Shown here piece after piece: positions 43,418-52,261 of a DNA stretch of 64,000 nt. Origin of the DNA: an uncultured Litoreibacter sp. (GTDB lineage Bacteria; Pseudomonadota; Alphaproteobacteria; Rhodobacterales; Rhodobacteraceae); NCBI GenBank assembly GCA_947494435.1, contig CANLUY010000002.1, positions 1,240,001 to 1,304,000 on the forward strand, read 5' to 3'. The position numbers and the translations under genes were made by a program. The notes under the pieces were generated by a model. The model saw only the letters and a list, made by a program, of their open reading frames with translations. It ran no database searches and was not told the DNA's origin. Within the stretch, counting starts at the first letter, position 1; every line of letters starts with the position of its first letter.

Positions 43418-44800
43418 TCAGTCCAACCCAGACGGAGCAACCCTGCGTGCGCCACCAAACACAGCGGCAAAGCCGACCGCGAGCACAACACAGCAAATCA
43501 CCAGAAGCTGTTCATACTTATGCGCCTCCGGCAATATCGCGGCGACGCTCTCCCAGCCGCGCGCAAAGTATAAAAATGCCCCAATAATCGCGGCTGCAAA
43601 TGCGCCAAGATAGGACCAAACAGCCACCCGAAGCCCCAAGACAAACACAGCCAACATGACCGGCGTCAGAAACATCGACGCGGTCCCGCTCACGGCCACT
43701 GCGTCAAACAAGGTCGCATTGCCCCAAAGCGTCAACACTCCACCGGCGATCATAAACAGAACCATCACAATCCGTCCCCCCATCAAACTGCGCGGCGCCC
43801 ACGCGAATTCTTCAACCACCAGACGTGCAGAAGAGCTCAGCGCTGAATCCAGCGTCGATAGGGCAGAGACGAGCAAAGACACCATCAGCAAGATGAACAC
43901 CCAGCTCGGGAACATCGCAGACCACGTGCCAAGTAACTGCCCCTCATAAGCTGCGCCCATCAGCGAGGCTTGGATACCAAACAAACCGAACAGAAAGATG
44001 CAAAGCGTAGACAACCAGAACGCATGCAGAAACGCCCGTTTCGTTGTGGCCTCATCGGCCACAAATCCGCGATCCATCATCACCGGATCATGCGCCGGAT
44101 AAGAAAAAACCTGCAGCAAAGCCACAGCCAGCAAGACCCAACCGGGCCGCGTGCCGCTGGCCCCTTCCGCGCCTAGGACGGCAACGAAGGAGAACTCGGG
44201 CGAGGCGATCAGATAAAAAGTTGCGGCGAGCAAGATCACCAAAAACACACTCATCTGAACCACATCCGTGCGCAACGCGGCAGACAAGCCACCCCACGCG
44301 GAATACGCCAAACCAAGGACGGCAACCGATATAATCGCGATTGTACTCACATGCGCCACATCCGGCATCACAGCCGCGAAGATCAGCCCCACGACCAGCA
44401 AGTTCGCAAAGACCTCTGATAGCAATCTGAGTGCGATCACAACATTGTAGCTGCGCGCGCCCGCCCCGCCGAATTGTGCTCTCAACCACTCTTGAACGGA
44501 GCCCGCACCGCGCTTGCGCAGCTGCGCCACAATGTATCCGCCGCTGAGGAATGACAGGTAATAGGCCGCATAGGCCAGCGTTCCGGGGAAGCCGTAATAA
44601 TACCCCAAAATAGCGGAATTCATCAAAGACCGCGCAAAGATCCACGTCGTCACTTGGCTCAGCACCAGCACCAACAAACCCGGCGCTTGCCCAGCTGTTT
44701 TGCCGCCAAAGAACCCTTCAACCGTGGCACGACGCGGGGCTGCGATGAAAGACGCAACAACAATAGCCGCAAAGAGGCCGGTGATCACAAGGCTGGTCAT
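43418..44800 (-). CDS. Sodium:solute symporter (SSS family)
   Basis: 460 residues from ATG 44800 (GTG 44833 would add 11; neither has a clear ribosome site). About 12 to 13 hydrophobic helices. LSQVTTWIFARSLMNSA near the N-terminus, YSAWGGLSAALRTDVVQM near 175 and LVSALSTLDSALSSSARLVVEE near 310 are the standard SSS landmarks, the last carrying the sodium-site Ser residues. Substrate unknown (family: proline, pantothenate, acetate, others). Followed by the ABC ATPase gene in the same orientation. Confidence 0.88.
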   Translation of the reverse strand: MTSLVITGLFAAIVVASFIAAPRRATVEGFFGGKTAGQAPGLLVLVLSQVTTWIFARSLMNSAILGYYYGFPGTLAYAAYYLSFLSGGYIVAQLRKRGAGSVQEWLRAQFGGAGARSYNVVIALRLLSEVFANLLVVGLIFAAVMPDVAHVSTIAIISVAVLGLAYSAWGGLSAALRTDVVQMSVFLVILLAATFYLIASPEFSFVAVLGAEGASGTRPGWVLLAVALLQVFSYPAHDPVMMDRGFVADEATTKRAFLHAFWLSTLCIFLFGLFGIQASLMGAAYEGQLLGTWSAMFPSWVFILLMVSLLVSALSTLDSALSSSARLVVEEFAWAPRSLMGGRIVMVLFMIAGGVLTLWGNATLFDAVAVSGTASMFLTPVMLAVFVLGLRVAVWSYLGAFAAAIIGAFLYFARGWESVAAILPEAHKYEQLLVICCVVLAVGFAAVFGGARRVAPSGLD

Positions 44801-44898
44801 AGGGGGAGGTCCGTTTAGGTTGGTGTTAAACACGTCCTAAGTGCGCCCTCGCCGAAAGACGAGGCGCAATTGCAGCCTAACGCAGAAGTGAAGCGGAG

Positions 44899-45678
44899 CT
44901 AGATCGTGGCGTTGGTCGCCCCACCATCAAGCAGAATATTCTGCCCCACGATAAAGCCTGCATGTTGAGAGCACAAAAACGCGCAGGCCGCCCCAAATTC
45001 CTGACGCGTGCCATAACGGCGCGCCGGAATTGTCGCTTCACGCTGCGCCCTCGCCTCATCCATAGAGATGCCCTGCCCCTCCGATACGCCAGTGTCCAAA
45101 GACACAGCCCTGTCCGTCGCATGGATGCCCGGCAGCAAGTTGTTGATCGTAACACCTGCCGGTGCGACCTGACGCGCCGTGCCCGCCACATATCCCGTCA
45201 GCCCCGTCCGCGCCGCATTCGACAAGCCAAGCGCAGGGATCGGTGCTTTGACGGATTGCGACGTGATGTTGACGACCCGTCCCCATCCACGATCCATCAT
45301 CGCGGGCAGAACCGCTTTCATCAAAGCAATCGGCGTGAGCATATTCGCATCCAGCGCCGCGATGAAATCGTCACGGTCCCAATCAGACCACAGCCCAGGC
45401 GGCGGGCCGCCCGCATTGGTGACCAAAATGTCGATCTGCCCCGCCGCGTCCAGAACCTCCATCCGGCCAGCCTCAGACGTGATATCCGCAGCAACACCTG
45501 TCACAGACACATTGAACCGGGATCGGATGCTGTCCACCGCTTCATCCAAAGTTGCCTGCGTGCGCGCGTTCATCACAAGATCAACACCCGCCTCCGCCAA
45601 GGCTTCAGCGCATCCCAGACCCAGACCTTTGCTTGATGCGCAGACCAACGCCCGTTTTCCCAAAATTCCAAGATCCAT
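44899..45678 (-). CDS. Short-chain dehydrogenase/reductase with atypical active site
   Basis: 259 residues from ATG 45678 (GGAG six bases before). Rossmann motif ASSKGLGLGCAEALAEAG, LVTNAGGPPPG and the C-terminal VGQNILLDGGATNATI show a classical-size SDR. The catalytic Ser is in VNITSQSVKAP, but the place of Tyr-x3-Lys reads LGLSNAARTG, so both Tyr and Lys appear replaced. A recognised SDR subgroup annotated as 3-oxoacyl reductase-like shares this LxLSNxxR pattern. Substrate and activity are unknown. Confidence 0.88.
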   Translation of the reverse strand: MDLGILGKRALVCASSKGLGLGCAEALAEAGVDLVMNARTQATLDEAVDSIRSRFNVSVTGVAADITSEAGRMEVLDAAGQIDILVTNAGGPPPGLWSDWDRDDFIAALDANMLTPIALMKAVLPAMMDRGWGRVVNITSQSVKAPIPALGLSNAARTGLTGYVAGTARQVAPAGVTINNLLPGIHATDRAVSLDTGVSEGQGISMDEARAQREATIPARRYGTRQEFGAACAFLCSQHAGFIVGQNILLDGGATNATI

Positions 45679-46022
45679 AACCCGCTCCATTCCCAAAGAT
45701 GTTGATCCTCAATTACACCGCGCCACCACCTGACGAAAGTCGCAATCGCGATTCGATCTGACAGAAGGTCTGATTAACACTTTGGGCAAGACGGCCCTGC
45801 CACGCGACCAATCCCCTTTATTTACCACCCTTGTTTCGACGTAGCCCGCAGGATTGGCGGCCAATTAAGTAAAATCTGACTAAAACGTTGAATTTTCCCC
45901 CTGAATTGTCCATCACTGAAGAACAGATTGGTGGGGTGTGTGCTGGTGTTACGCTTTGGGGAGCAGTGACATGTGTTTGGCACACAGACTGATCAACATG
46001 ATTTTCGAGTGAGCTGCCGTTC
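45679..46022. other. Intergenic region between SDR and Hint-domain genes
   Basis: A 344-base divergent gap, more AT-rich than its surroundings in the middle. It should hold both promoters. I found no coding frame, repeat or terminator. Short G/T-rich stretches (about 45930-45965) precede the Hint gene. Confidence 0.5.
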
Positions 46023-47045
46023 ATGACACAAATGCCAATATCCGATTTTCGCGCCACACATGCGTTCAGCGTGTTCGAAGCCAACCAGTTCCGTGTCACC
46101 AATGGCGTGAATCATGGCGATCCGATCGGAGACATGGACTGCCTCTGCCTCGGCGATATCTACGCTTTGCGCAACACAGCGACGATCATCGAACTGGATC
46201 TGCAAGACAAAACTGCGGCCAGCATCGACGCCCGCCCGCTCTTCTCAGTCACAGCGAAGTCCGGGATCGAGGTTGCTGGAACCCCTGCGCATATTGCAGC
46301 GCGCCTGACCTTCATGACCCAAATCGGCGCCTCGGTTGATGCGCTCATCATCGCTTGCGACGCGCCTGCGCACCGTTTCTATTTTTACCCGCTTGGCCCC
46401 ATAGAGGCCGGCACCGGCTACACCTTGATCGAAGCGGAGGAGAACCCGCGCCACGTCCCCCTCGCCGATCTGACTGGCATGTCCTTTGGTCGTGGCACCC
46501 GCATCACCATGTCCGACGGATCACAGCGCCCCGTCGAGGAATTAAACGTCGGCGAACGCGTCCTGACGCGTGACAATGGCATGCAAACGATCCGCTGGAT
46601 CGGCAAACGCACCGTTCAGGCCATCGGTGAATTCGCCCCCGTCGTGATCTCCCAAGGCGTGCTCGGCAATGCCGAGAACATCACCGTCAGCCAGCAGCAC
46701 CGCATGCTGATCTCCGACTGGCGCGCGGAAGTCATGGTCGGCTCCAAAGACGTGCTCATCCAAGCGGCAGATCTCGTCAATGACGACACGATCTTCATCC
46801 GCAAAGGCGGCTTCGTCGAATACACACAGCTTGTCTTCGACCAGCATCAAATCCTTTACGCAGAAGGCGTGCCGACAGAGAGCCTGCACATGTCCCAACA
46901 AATCCTCGCCGGATTGCCTGAGGATGTCGCGGGCGAGGTTTTGGCCCTGTTCCCCGACCTGCCAGTCTCAGAGCCCAAATTCAGCCGCGTCCCGCTCGAC
47001 AGCGACGCGGCCACCAGCCTACTCAGACAGACCGGACGGTTCTGA
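46023..47045 (+). CDS. Hint-domain (Hedgehog/intein-like) protein
   Basis: 340 residues. The N-terminal 150 residues form a beta-rich region of unknown type. A Hint_2 module follows at about 154-300: SFGRGTRITMSDGSQRPVEE, GERVLTRDNGMQTIRWIG, ENITVSQQHRMLI and EYTQLVFDQHQILYAEGV. In self-cleaving Hint domains the first residue is Cys; here it is Ser154, within the usual C-F-x-x-G-T-R context. Such proteins are frequent in roseobacters, often exported by type I secretion, but no RTX repeats are seen. Role unknown. Confidence 0.85.
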   Translation: MTQMPISDFRATHAFSVFEANQFRVTNGVNHGDPIGDMDCLCLGDIYALRNTATIIELDLQDKTAASIDARPLFSVTAKSGIEVAGTPAHIAARLTFMTQIGASVDALIIACDAPAHRFYFYPLGPIEAGTGYTLIEAEENPRHVPLADLTGMSFGRGTRITMSDGSQRPVEELNVGERVLTRDNGMQTIRWIGKRTVQAIGEFAPVVISQGVLGNAENITVSQQHRMLISDWRAEVMVGSKDVLIQAADLVNDDTIFIRKGGFVEYTQLVFDQHQILYAEGVPTESLHMSQQILAGLPEDVAGEVLALFPDLPVSEPKFSRVPLDSDAATSLLRQTGRF

Positions 47046-47146
47046 CGCCGACCGCGCGCCCAAGTCAAGGTAGGGTTCTGAGCAATTGCAGCCACAAGCT
47101 GCACGCGATAGCTGACTAGAAAACCCTCCTGAACAGGCGCACCCGC

Positions 47147-47647
47147 ATGCTGAAACATACTCTCGCCCTGACCCTCACCCTGTTGGCCGCCGCTTGCACC
47201 AGCAGTTCAACAGGCAGCGGAACCGCGCCATCTGCCGCGCCGCAAGTCAAGATCAATGCCTTGCAAACCCAACTCACGGCCCCGATTGCAGCATGCAGTG
47301 GCTTGTTCAGTGGATCCGGCTTCAACACCGCCCCCCTTTTGGCGAACGGCTATGCCCCCCAATCCAGAGGGGCATTCAATAAAATCCTAGGGGGCAAGGA
47401 CATTTTCGGCGCGCCCGGTGCTAAGATCACCGTCGCCCCCAAGCGCAGCGGCGCATGCAATATCTTGTTAAGCCAGATAACCACATTGCAGCTTGGCGTC
47501 CCTGCCGTAACGCGTGAGCTAACCGCGCAAGGCTGGCGCAAGGATCAATCCACCCGCAAGCGCATCTACCGCAAAGGCACCGCCGCGCTTTTGATTGATG
47601 GCGGCAGCTACGGCTCTATCGTCACCTTCGCTTTGAGACCCGCTTGA
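47147..47647 (+). CDS. Small lipoprotein, unknown
   Basis: 166 residues. Type II signal peptide with lipobox LAAAC (Cys17), so probably lipid-anchored. The mature part begins with a Ser/Thr/Ala-rich linker and has two further cysteines (about 50 and 104), which could pair. Segments such as GVPAVTRELTAQGWRKDQSTRKRIYRKGTAALLIDGG look like a compact alpha/beta domain. No family recognised. Its 43-base gap to prfC suggests possible co-transcription. Confidence 0.65.
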   Translation: MLKHTLALTLTLLAAACTSSSTGSGTAPSAAPQVKINALQTQLTAPIAACSGLFSGSGFNTAPLLANGYAPQSRGAFNKILGGKDIFGAPGAKITVAPKRSGACNILLSQITTLQLGVPAVTRELTAQGWRKDQSTRKRIYRKGTAALLIDGGSYGSIVTFALRPA

Positions 47648-47689
47648 GCCTTCTTGTAAGCCCCCGCCGCGCGGGTTAGATGCAAGCCC

Positions 47690-49297
47690 ATGTTAGATCG
47701 CGCCTCAAATCAGCCTGTCTTGCCGCCCGAAATTGCGCGGCGCAGAACCTTCGCCATCATCTCGCACCCAGATGCGGGCAAGACGACGTTGACGGAAAAA
47801 TTCTTGCTCTACGGTGGCGCGATCCAGATGGCTGGCCAAGTGCGCGCCAAAGGCGAAGCGCGCCGCACCCGCTCGGACTTCATGCAGATGGAGAAAGACC
47901 GCGGCATCTCCGTGTCTGCCTCCGCCATGTCGTTTGATTTTGACACCTATAGGTTCAACCTTGTCGACACGCCAGGCCACTCTGATTTCTCGGAAGACAC
48001 TTACCGGACGCTGACCGCCGTCGATGCGGCCGTCATGGTTATCGACGGAGCCAAAGGCGTTGAAAGCCAGACGCAAAAACTCTTTGAAGTCTGCCGTTTG
48101 CGCGACCTTCCTATCTTGACCTTTTGCAACAAAATGGACCGTGAAAGCCGCGATACATTCGAAATTATTGACGAAATCCAAGAAAATCTAGCGATTGACG
48201 TCACACCAGCGTCATGGCCCATCGGCGTGGGTCGCGACTTCATGGGCTGCTACGATCTGCTGGGTGACCGGCTGGAATTGATGGACCGCGCGGATCGTAA
48301 CAAGGTCGCAGAAAGCATTGAAATCTCAGGATTAGATGATCCCAAACTGGCTGAACATGTCCCTGCTGCGCTGCTCGAAAAATTCCTCGAAGAGATCGAG
48401 ATGGCGAAAGAACTCTTGCCAGAATTCGATCACCAATCTTTTCTCGACGGCACCATGACCCCAATCTGGTTCGGCTCCGCCATCAACTCCTTTGGTGTGC
48501 AAGAACTGATGCAAGGCATCGCTGACTATGGCCCCCAGCCGCAACCCCAGAAGGCTGAGCCGCGTCAGATCGCGCCAGATGAAAAAAAGGTCGCAGGCTT
48601 CGTCTTCAAGGTCCAAGCCAATATGGACCCGAAGCACCGGGACCGCGTCGCGTTCGTGCGCCTCGCCTCCGGCCATTTCAAACGCGGCATGAAACTGACC
48701 CATGTGCGTACAAAAAAACCGATGGCGATCAGCAACCCTGTTCTTTTCCTCGCCTCCGACCGCGAATTGGCGGAAGAGGCCTATGCAGGCGACATCATGG
48801 GCATCCCCAACCACGGCCAGCTGCGTATCGGCGACACGCTGACTGAGGGCGAAGCTCTGCGCGTTGCTGGCATCCCCTCTTTCGCGCCTGAGCTTTTGCA
48901 ATCCTGCCGTGCAGGCGATCCGTTGAAAGCCAAGCACCTCGAAAAAGCCCTGATGCAATTTGCCGAAGAGGGCGCCGCGAAAGTTTTCAAACCCGCCTTT
49001 GGCTCTGGCTTCATCGTGGGCGTCGTGGGCGCGTTACAATTCGAAGTTCTGGCCAGCCGGATCGAGCTGGAATACGGCCTCCCCGTCCGCTTCGAGGCCT
49101 CCCAATTCACCTCCGCGCGCTGGGTCAACGGTGCCAAGGATGCAGTGGACAAGTTCATCGCCGCCAACCAGCAACATATCAGCCACGACAATGACGGCGA
49201 CGTGGTTTTCCTGACCCGCATGCAATGGGACATCGACCGCGTCGTGCGCGACTATCCCGATGTCACCCTGTCAGCGACGAAAGAAATGATGGTCTAA
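47690..49297 (+). CDS. prfC: Peptide chain release factor 3
   Basis: 535 residues. GTPase that recycles RF1 and RF2 from the ribosome after termination. G1 HPDAGKTTLTEKFLLYGGAI, G3 DTPGHSDFSEDTYRTL, G4 CNKMDRESRD, then the domain II/III regions typical of RF3 (GAAKVFKPAFGSGFIVGVVGALQFEV). The N-terminus PPEIARRRTFAIIS and the total length match the family. ATG at 47690 is clear. Confidence 0.97.
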   Translation: MLDRASNQPVLPPEIARRRTFAIISHPDAGKTTLTEKFLLYGGAIQMAGQVRAKGEARRTRSDFMQMEKDRGISVSASAMSFDFDTYRFNLVDTPGHSDFSEDTYRTLTAVDAAVMVIDGAKGVESQTQKLFEVCRLRDLPILTFCNKMDRESRDTFEIIDEIQENLAIDVTPASWPIGVGRDFMGCYDLLGDRLELMDRADRNKVAESIEISGLDDPKLAEHVPAALLEKFLEEIEMAKELLPEFDHQSFLDGTMTPIWFGSAINSFGVQELMQGIADYGPQPQPQKAEPRQIAPDEKKVAGFVFKVQANMDPKHRDRVAFVRLASGHFKRGMKLTHVRTKKPMAISNPVLFLASDRELAEEAYAGDIMGIPNHGQLRIGDTLTEGEALRVAGIPSFAPELLQSCRAGDPLKAKHLEKALMQFAEEGAAKVFKPAFGSGFIVGVVGALQFEVLASRIELEYGLPVRFEASQFTSARWVNGAKDAVDKFIAANQQHISHDNDGDVVFLTRMQWDIDRVVRDYPDVTLSATKEMMV

Positions 49298-49648
49298 GCA
49301 AAACCCATCTGCCACCAGAGGCACCCAATACCGCTCCGCTCGATAGCGAGTTGCTGATCGCGGTTCCGAACCGCGCAAACGCAGCGCAAGGTCGCGACAC
49401 AATCAGAGCTAAACGTCGAGCGAATTCTGGTCGCACGATTAGAGCAGCGACGCTCATTCTTACCGTTTGCACAGGCGCCGCCCGCCGCTTCATTTCGGCT
49501 GAAGAAACAATCACGCGTAATCAACGGCATAGTTGCGCAAACCCATACAAATAAGGAGCATCGCGCCAAGCAGACCGACAACACCCTTGAGAAATGCGGC
49601 AAAACTGTGTTATCAATTTCTTAGGGAAGTTTAACGAGGTACATTTTA
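49298..49648. other. Intergenic region before the VPLPA-CTERM gene
   Basis: 351 bases. The first part shows a few short palindromes but no T-run terminator for prfC. Near the right end, GTTTAACGAGGTAC provides a possible ribosome site for the next gene. A 102-codon minus-strand frame (49294-49602) overlaps it, but has no ribosome site and an odd Cys/Arg-rich composition, so I did not call it. Confidence 0.5.
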
Positions 49649-50383
49649 ATGAGACTGACGACTGCAATTTCTATTGCTGCATGCGCGGCAATCCTACCTT
49701 CACTCGCAACTGCTATGCCACTCGCCATCGACGATTATTTCGCTCGCGATTACAACGGCACGCGCTCCATCTGGACACCAAGCACCAACGGCAGCCCAAA
49801 TGGCGCGGCCTTTGTTCAAGGAGGCACCGCATCAGCGCTCTGGTCCTTCAGCGGAGACTCCACTTTTGACTACGACGGTTCCGGCGCAATATTGACAGGC
49901 AAAGCAACCAACATCGGTGCTGCCGATCTGAGCTTTGAGTTCGACCTAAACTTCACAGTGTCAAACAGTGGCAACACCCCCTACTGCCAGCAAGCGGGCG
50001 CGGGCAACATGCATAATTGTGCGACAACAACCGCTGGTATTGATCCGTCGGATTGGACCTATTTCAACCTAACATCCGCAATGCTGACCGGCAGCGTGGG
50101 CTCCGCGATGGAAGGGCTGTCCTACACGCTCACCAGCGTCAAAAAGCACAACCCCCAAGCTGGCGAAGCCGCAAACGCGCTAGAGACCACTGGTCTGGGC
50201 TTCTCCATGTGGTTCACATGGGACAAATTCGGCACCGCGACGAACGCGAGCAATTACACGTTCAACGATTCGGGCCGCGGCGACATCAACATCGACCTGA
50301 TCCCGACACCGCTGCCAGCCGCTGGCCTCCTGCTTCTCGCAGGTCTCGGTGGCCTCGGGCTGATGCGTCGCAAGAAAGCCTGA
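49649..50383 (+). CDS. VPLPA-CTERM (PEP-CTERM-like) exported protein
   Basis: 244 residues. A signal peptide of about 22 residues ends ATA. The mature region is Ser/Thr/Asn/Gly-rich, with beta strands and one Cys pair (TPYCQQ...MHNCAT). The C-terminus has the full tripartite sorting signal: IPTPLPAAGL motif, a hydrophobic stretch LLLLAGLGGLGL, and the basic cluster MRRKKA. Rhodobacterales use the VPLPA variant, processed by a dedicated exosortase, for surface or exopolysaccharide-associated proteins. No exosortase gene is in the window. Confidence 0.87.
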   Translation: MRLTTAISIAACAAILPSLATAMPLAIDDYFARDYNGTRSIWTPSTNGSPNGAAFVQGGTASALWSFSGDSTFDYDGSGAILTGKATNIGAADLSFEFDLNFTVSNSGNTPYCQQAGAGNMHNCATTTAGIDPSDWTYFNLTSAMLTGSVGSAMEGLSYTLTSVKKHNPQAGEAANALETTGLGFSMWFTWDKFGTATNASNYTFNDSGRGDINIDLIPTPLPAAGLLLLAGLGGLGLMRRKKA

Positions 50384-50404
50384 ACGCAGAAGACAACCCC
50401 ATCG

Positions 50405-50432
50405 AAATGCACCGCTCTGGCGGTGCATTTTT
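50405..50432 (+). terminator. Rho-independent terminator after the VPLPA-CTERM gene
   Basis: Perfect 11-bp stem AAATGCACCGC (50405-50415) / GCGGTGCATTT (50420-50430) with a four-base loop, followed directly by TTC. It lies 22 bases past the stop codon. Confidence 0.87.
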
Positions 50433-50510
50433 CGTTCCACCCCTATTTCATTGACCAAACACCTAAACTGCACTACATGCAGCCTAGCCCGCGGAACACG
50501 TCTGCGGCAC

Positions 50511-50538
50511 GACGCAGGGACGCGTTGGAACCTGCGTC
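50511..50538 (+). repeat. Hairpin in the DEAD-box helicase leader
   Basis: GACGCAGG (50511-50518) pairs perfectly with CCTGCGTC (50531-50538) around a 12-base loop, 41 bases before the helicase ATG. It may be a structured 5' leader element. Cold-shock helicase genes in other bacteria have regulatory leaders, but nothing here proves that role. Confidence 0.4.
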
Positions 50539-50579
50539 CCAAATCACTGCAGCACCGCGCTGCACCTATTTGGAAACAC

Positions 50580-52034
50580 ATGACAAAATTCACAGATCTG
50601 AAGCTTCACAAGAAAGTTCTCAAAGCGATTGAGGACGTGGGCTATGAAACCCCCACACCTATTCAAGCCGGCGCTATTCCACCCGCCCTTGAAGGCCGCG
50701 ACGTGCTTGGCATCGCCCAGACAGGCACCGGCAAAACCGCCAGCTTTACGCTGCCGATGATCACGCTTCTGAACCGGGGCCGCGCTCGCGCCCGCATGCC
50801 CCGCTCACTGGTCCTAGCACCGACACGAGAGCTTGCCGCACAGGTCGCTGAAAACTTCGACCTTTACGCAAAATACACAAAACTGACCAAGGCACTGCTG
50901 ATCGGCGGCGTCTCCTTCAAGGAACAAGACCAGCTGATCGACCGCGGCGTTGACGTGCTGATCGCCACGCCCGGCCGCCTGCTCGACCATTTCGAACGCG
51001 GCAAACTGATCCTCTCAGACGTCAAAGTTATGGTCGTGGACGAGGCTGACCGCATGCTCGATATGGGCTTTATTCCCGATATCGAACGCATTTTCCAAAT
51101 GACGCCATTCACGCGTCAGACCCTCTTCTTCTCAGCCACGATGGCGCCTGAGATCGAGCGGATTACGAACACGTTCCTCTCCAATCCCGAACGCATCGAA
51201 GTGGCCCGTCAGGCCTCCGCGTCTGAGACGATCACCCAGACTGTCTACGAATTGCCCTCTGCAGGTCGCGACACGTCCAAGAAGAAACGCGATTTCCTCC
51301 GCCAACTGATTGATCAGGAAGGCGAAAAGGTCACCAACGGTATTATCTTCTGCAACCGCAAAGTTGACGTCGATATCGTTGCGAAATCCTTGAAAAAATA
51401 TGGCCATGATGCCGAACCGATCCATGGCGACCTCGACCAATCTTACCGCACAAAAACCCTAGAAGGCTTCCGCGACGGAAAACTGCGCTTCCTTGTGGCC
51501 TCAGACGTCGCCGCCCGTGGCCTCGACATCCCGAATGTCTCCCACGTGTTCAACTTCGACGTGCCAAGCCATTCGGAGGATTACGTCCACCGCATTGGTC
51601 GCACGGGCCGCGCAGGCCGCTCCGGCACAGCGATGATGATCTCCACACCCAAGGATGACAAACTGCTCGCTGGCATCGAGGACCTGATCAAAACGACGAT
51701 CCCACGCGGGGAAACAGGGCTAAAAGCCCCCGCAGAGCCAAAACAGACCGAAGCCACTGCAAAAGACGATAAGCCCGCAAAATCGCGAACACGCTCGCGC
51801 GGTGGGAAAGCCAAAGCCGAAAAGCAACCCGATGAGGCGCAGGCAGAACCCGTTGACGCAAAACCAGTCGAAGCGGCAGAGACCAAAAAGGCGGATAGCC
51901 CCCGTAAAGAGCCACGTCCCCGCGGCGGCCGCGGCAAGGGACGCAATGATGACCGTGGTCCAAAGGTCGTCGGTCTCGGCGATCACATGCCCAGCTTTAT
52001 CGAAAAAAGCTTCGATGAACGTCGCGCAGACTAA
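50580..52034 (+). CDS. DEAD-box ATP-dependent RNA helicase (RhlE/CsdA type)
   Basis: 484 residues from ATG 50580; a longer frame from 50451 gives a non-conserved N-terminus. Q motif FTDLKLHKKVLKAIEDVGYETPTPIQ, motif I AQTGTGKT, Ia PTRELAAQ, DEAD variant VVDEADRMLDMGF, SAT motif FFSATM, and helicase C motifs through VHRIGRTGRAGR are complete. The C-terminal 130 residues are low-complexity Lys/Ala/Pro/Glu, ending in an RPRGGRGKGRNDDR RNA-binding tail. Likely ribosome assembly or RNA turnover. Confidence 0.94.
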   Translation: MTKFTDLKLHKKVLKAIEDVGYETPTPIQAGAIPPALEGRDVLGIAQTGTGKTASFTLPMITLLNRGRARARMPRSLVLAPTRELAAQVAENFDLYAKYTKLTKALLIGGVSFKEQDQLIDRGVDVLIATPGRLLDHFERGKLILSDVKVMVVDEADRMLDMGFIPDIERIFQMTPFTRQTLFFSATMAPEIERITNTFLSNPERIEVARQASASETITQTVYELPSAGRDTSKKKRDFLRQLIDQEGEKVTNGIIFCNRKVDVDIVAKSLKKYGHDAEPIHGDLDQSYRTKTLEGFRDGKLRFLVASDVAARGLDIPNVSHVFNFDVPSHSEDYVHRIGRTGRAGRSGTAMMISTPKDDKLLAGIEDLIKTTIPRGETGLKAPAEPKQTEATAKDDKPAKSRTRSRGGKAKAEKQPDEAQAEPVDAKPVEAAETKKADSPRKEPRPRGGRGKGRNDDRGPKVVGLGDHMPSFIEKSFDERRAD

Positions 52035-52220
52035 CGACAATCCGCACAGGAACGAAGGGGCAACCCTGTCTTAGCATCTTACTAAGGCGAAAAGTGCCTG
52101 CACGCGTGCAGAGCTCTGACATGTCAGTGCCGGAGGCACAGCCTGCGTTTGAAGCGCACATCCCAGATCTGCTGGTCTCCACACACAAACGCGGCGCCTA
52201 GCCTTTTCAACACGCGGCAG

Positions 52221-52253
52221 CCAAAATAAAAAGCGCGTGGGCGCAAGCCCACT
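52221..52253 (-). terminator. Terminator of the NADH dehydrogenase gene
   Basis: GTGGGC (52237-52242) / GCCCAC (52247-52252) with a GCAA tetraloop. On the minus strand it is followed by GCGCTTTTTATTTT, starting about ten bases past the ndh stop. A T-rich tail and tetraloop make it a good terminator despite the short stem. Confidence 0.7.
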
Positions 52254-52261
52254 CCATTTGG

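Noticed and set aside
44842-44868. Hairpin TGCGCCCTCG / CGAGGCGCA as terminator of the SSS or SDR gene
   Set aside because: The stem has a bulge and no T run follows on either strand.
49294-49602. 102-codon minus-strand frame in the gap after prfC
   Set aside because: No ribosome site, Cys/Arg-rich composition, and no recognisable domain or signal.
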